Shown in pieces: positions 62,556 through 64,000 of a DNA stretch of 64,000 nucleotides (position 1 is the stretch's first letter; each line of letters starts with the position of its first letter). The position numbers and the translations under genes were made by a program. Below the pieces are notes generated by a model that was not told where the DNA came from, searched no databases, and saw nothing but the letters and a program-made list of their open reading frames with translations. The stretch comes from Polyangia bacterium (GTDB lineage: Bacteria; Myxococcota_A; Polyangia; Nannocystales; Nannocystaceae): NCBI GenBank assembly GCA_030430565.1, contig JAUIKS010000020.1, forward strand, positions 62,001-126,000, read 5' to 3'.

Positions 62556-64000
62556 ATGCAGCAGCTGTTCGCTTGGCTCGCAACCGCCTTCCCCGCGTCG
62601 GTCGTCCGGATGCGTTGGGTCGTGTTGGCGGTCGCCGCCGCGATCGCCGTCTGGATCATCCCCGGGGTCGCGCAGGTCCGCGAAGATAACGATGTTCTGG
62701 CGTTCCTTCCCCCGGATCACGCCGAGGTCGTCGCGTTCCACGAGATCGCCGGCGAGTTCGGCGTGCTCGAGGTCGGTCTCGTTGGCCTGACCCCGAACAC
62801 CGGCGACATGTTGGCCGCCGAGCGGATCGAGGACGTCCGGATCCTCGGCACGCAGCTCGGAGAGCGGCCCGGCGTGCGGATCGTCCTCTCGTACACGGAG
62901 CTCCCGCACCCCGAGATCAAGGGGGACGGCCTCGAGGTCGCGCCGCTGGTCCCGAAGGCCATGACGGACGAGGCCGCGATCCGGGCCCGCGTGCTCGGGT
63001 CCAAGGACGCGGTCGGCAACTTCATCTCGCCCGACGGCAAGGCCGCGGCGCTGCTGATCTTCCTGCTCCACGAGGCAGGTGAAGACCGCGTCGCGCTGCG
63101 GACCGAGCGGCTCATCGATCTGCGCGCGACCGTCGAGTCGTGGGCGACCGATCGCGGCTGGGACGGCGAGATTCACTTCGGCGGCGCGCCGTTTATTGAG
63201 GACGCCGCCGCGCGCTCGAGCCGAACCGACATCGAGCGGCTCTCGCCGATCGTCATCGGCGTGCTCGTGCTCGTCTCGGGCTTGCTGCTCCGCAGCCTCA
63301 CGGCCGCGATCCTCAACGTCCTCGTCACGGGCTTGGGCGTCGCGCTGATCATGGGCGCGCACGGGACGTTCGGCGAGGCGCTGACCATCGTCAGCAGCTC
63401 GATCCCGGTCATGATGGTCGCGCTCGGGGGCGCCTTCGGCGTCCATGTCCTCGCGGGCTACCAGCGCCAGCCCGACACCCTCGCCAGCGGGGAGCGAGCC
63501 GTCGCGACGCTGCGCGAGCTGCAGGTGCCCGTGCTGATCAGCGGCTTGACCACCGCGGTCGCGTTCTTCGCCCTGTTCGTGATGCCGCAGGTGCCGATGA
63601 AGCGCTTCGGGATCGCCGCGGGGATCGGCGTGCTGGTGCTCTTGGCGCTCGCGCTGTGCGTGATGCCGGCGCTGCTCGCCGTGCTCCCGAAGGGCTGGAT
63701 CAAGTCCCGACCCGAGCGCCCGCTGCCCCTGCGCCTGCAGCCGCCGGCCTGGGCGCTCGCGCTGCTGGCCGCGCTCGGGCTCGCGCTCGCCTTCGGCCTG
63801 CTGCGCGCCGATCCAGACACCTCCAACGTGTTCGCGGAGAACAGCGAGCCGCGGCGCGCGAACGTGTTCTTCAATGAGCACTTCGGCGGCTCGACCTTCC
63901 TGCAGGTCGCGGTCGAGGGCGACATCCGCGAGCCGGCGGTCTTGCGGAAAATCCGAAACATCGAGGCCGAGGTCCAGACGATCGAGGGCGTCGCCGGGGT
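62556..64000 (+). CDS. MMPL/RND family transporter, 3'-truncated by the window
   Basis: The frame is open to the window end, so only the first 481 residues are seen. After an N-terminal helix (VVLAVAAAIAVWIIPGVAQV) comes a large periplasmic loop starting REDNDVLAFLPPDHAEV. Then helices follow (IVIGVLVLVSGLLLRSLTAA, LITTA-type core GLTTAVAFFALF), and the second half begins with another periplasmic segment (LRADPDTSNVFAENSEPR). This is the RND/MMPL architecture, with proton-driven export of lipids or hopanoids in known cases. The substrate is unknown. Confidence 0.85.
   Translation, partial: MQQLFAWLATAFPASVVRMRWVVLAVAAAIAVWIIPGVAQVREDNDVLAFLPPDHAEVVAFHEIAGEFGVLEVGLVGLTPNTGDMLAAERIEDVRILGTQLGERPGVRIVLSYTELPHPEIKGDGLEVAPLVPKAMTDEAAIRARVLGSKDAVGNFISPDGKAAALLIFLLHEAGEDRVALRTERLIDLRATVESWATDRGWDGEIHFGGAPFIEDAAARSSRTDIERLSPIVIGVLVLVSGLLLRSLTAAILNVLVTGLGVALIMGAHGTFGEALTIVSSSIPVMMVALGGAFGVHVLAGYQRQPDTLASGERAVATLRELQVPVLISGLTTAVAFFALFVMPQVPMKRFGIAAGIGVLVLLALALCVMPALLAVLPKGWIKSRPERPLPLRLQPPAWALALLAALGLALAFGLLRADPDTSNVFAENSEPRRANVFFNEHFGGSTFLQVAVEGDIREPAVLRKIRNIEAEVQTIEGVAG

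Overview
The window is about 70% GC and almost fully coding, with long antisense open frames that are composition artefacts. The gene content points to a myxobacterium, most likely of the Nannocystaceae type: Ser/Thr kinases with TPR or WD40 tails, an Oar-like TonB receptor with a carboxypeptidase-regulatory domain, an ADYC-domain lipoprotein, choice-of-anchor L lipoproteins with Ser/Thr/Gly-rich linkers, Cys-rich and VWA-like lipoproteins, an FHA-GGDEF cyclase and a PilZ protein. The assignment is inference from gene families. No rRNA, tRNA or CRISPR array was seen.

Layout. 0-1.5 kb: tail of a tyrosine recombinase cut by the window edge, and a gluzincin-like lipoprotein. 1.6-9 kb: a minus-strand operon, TPR kinase > ECF-type sigma > WD40 kinase. 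9-11 kb: LysR regulator divergent from a beta-hydroxyacid dehydrogenase. 11-18 kb: TonB-dependent receptor, GNAT, quinone oxidoreductase, CBS pair, ADYC lipoprotein. 18-22 kb: a second sigma + TPR-kinase pair. 22-31 kb: CocE/NonD esterase, TPR lipoprotein, an SDR remnant, P-loop ATPase, FHA-GGDEF, ABM-like lipoprotein, GAF histidine kinase, saccharopine-dehydrogenase-like reductase. 31-35 kb: CobW GTPase with an acidic partner, and a membrane spermidine-synthase-like protein. 35.7-40.7 kb: arrestin-fold protein, a membrane-tethered ECF sigma fusion, AraC regulator, GFA protein. 41-43.8 kb: a three-gene cassette of two unknown proteins and a KxDG nucleic-acid-ligase-like enzyme, closed by a bidirectional terminator. 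44-49 kb: lipoproteins and a TetR-HXXEE operon with a clear operator. 49-53 kb: a minus-strand run of broken Rieske gene > transglutaminase-elicitor-like protein > clostripain-like peptidase. 53-64 kb: SDR, PilZ, a large GT-C membrane protein, two tandem choice-of-anchor L lipoproteins sharing a promoter element, a class IV aminotransferase, and the start of an MMPL/RND transporter.

How they work together. The window is rich in signalling (three Ser/Thr kinases, three sigma factors, c-di-GMP production and sensing, one histidine kinase) and in secreted or lipid-anchored surface proteins. The best candidate for an undescribed system is the ligase cassette at 40994-43813: its first protein ends in a run of acidic residues with a terminal Phe, the type of tail single-stranded-DNA-binding proteins use to recruit partners, and its third has the covalent-nucleotidyltransferase motifs. 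Second is the sigma factor at 37836-39326, which continues through a membrane helix into a duplicated extracytoplasmic domain.
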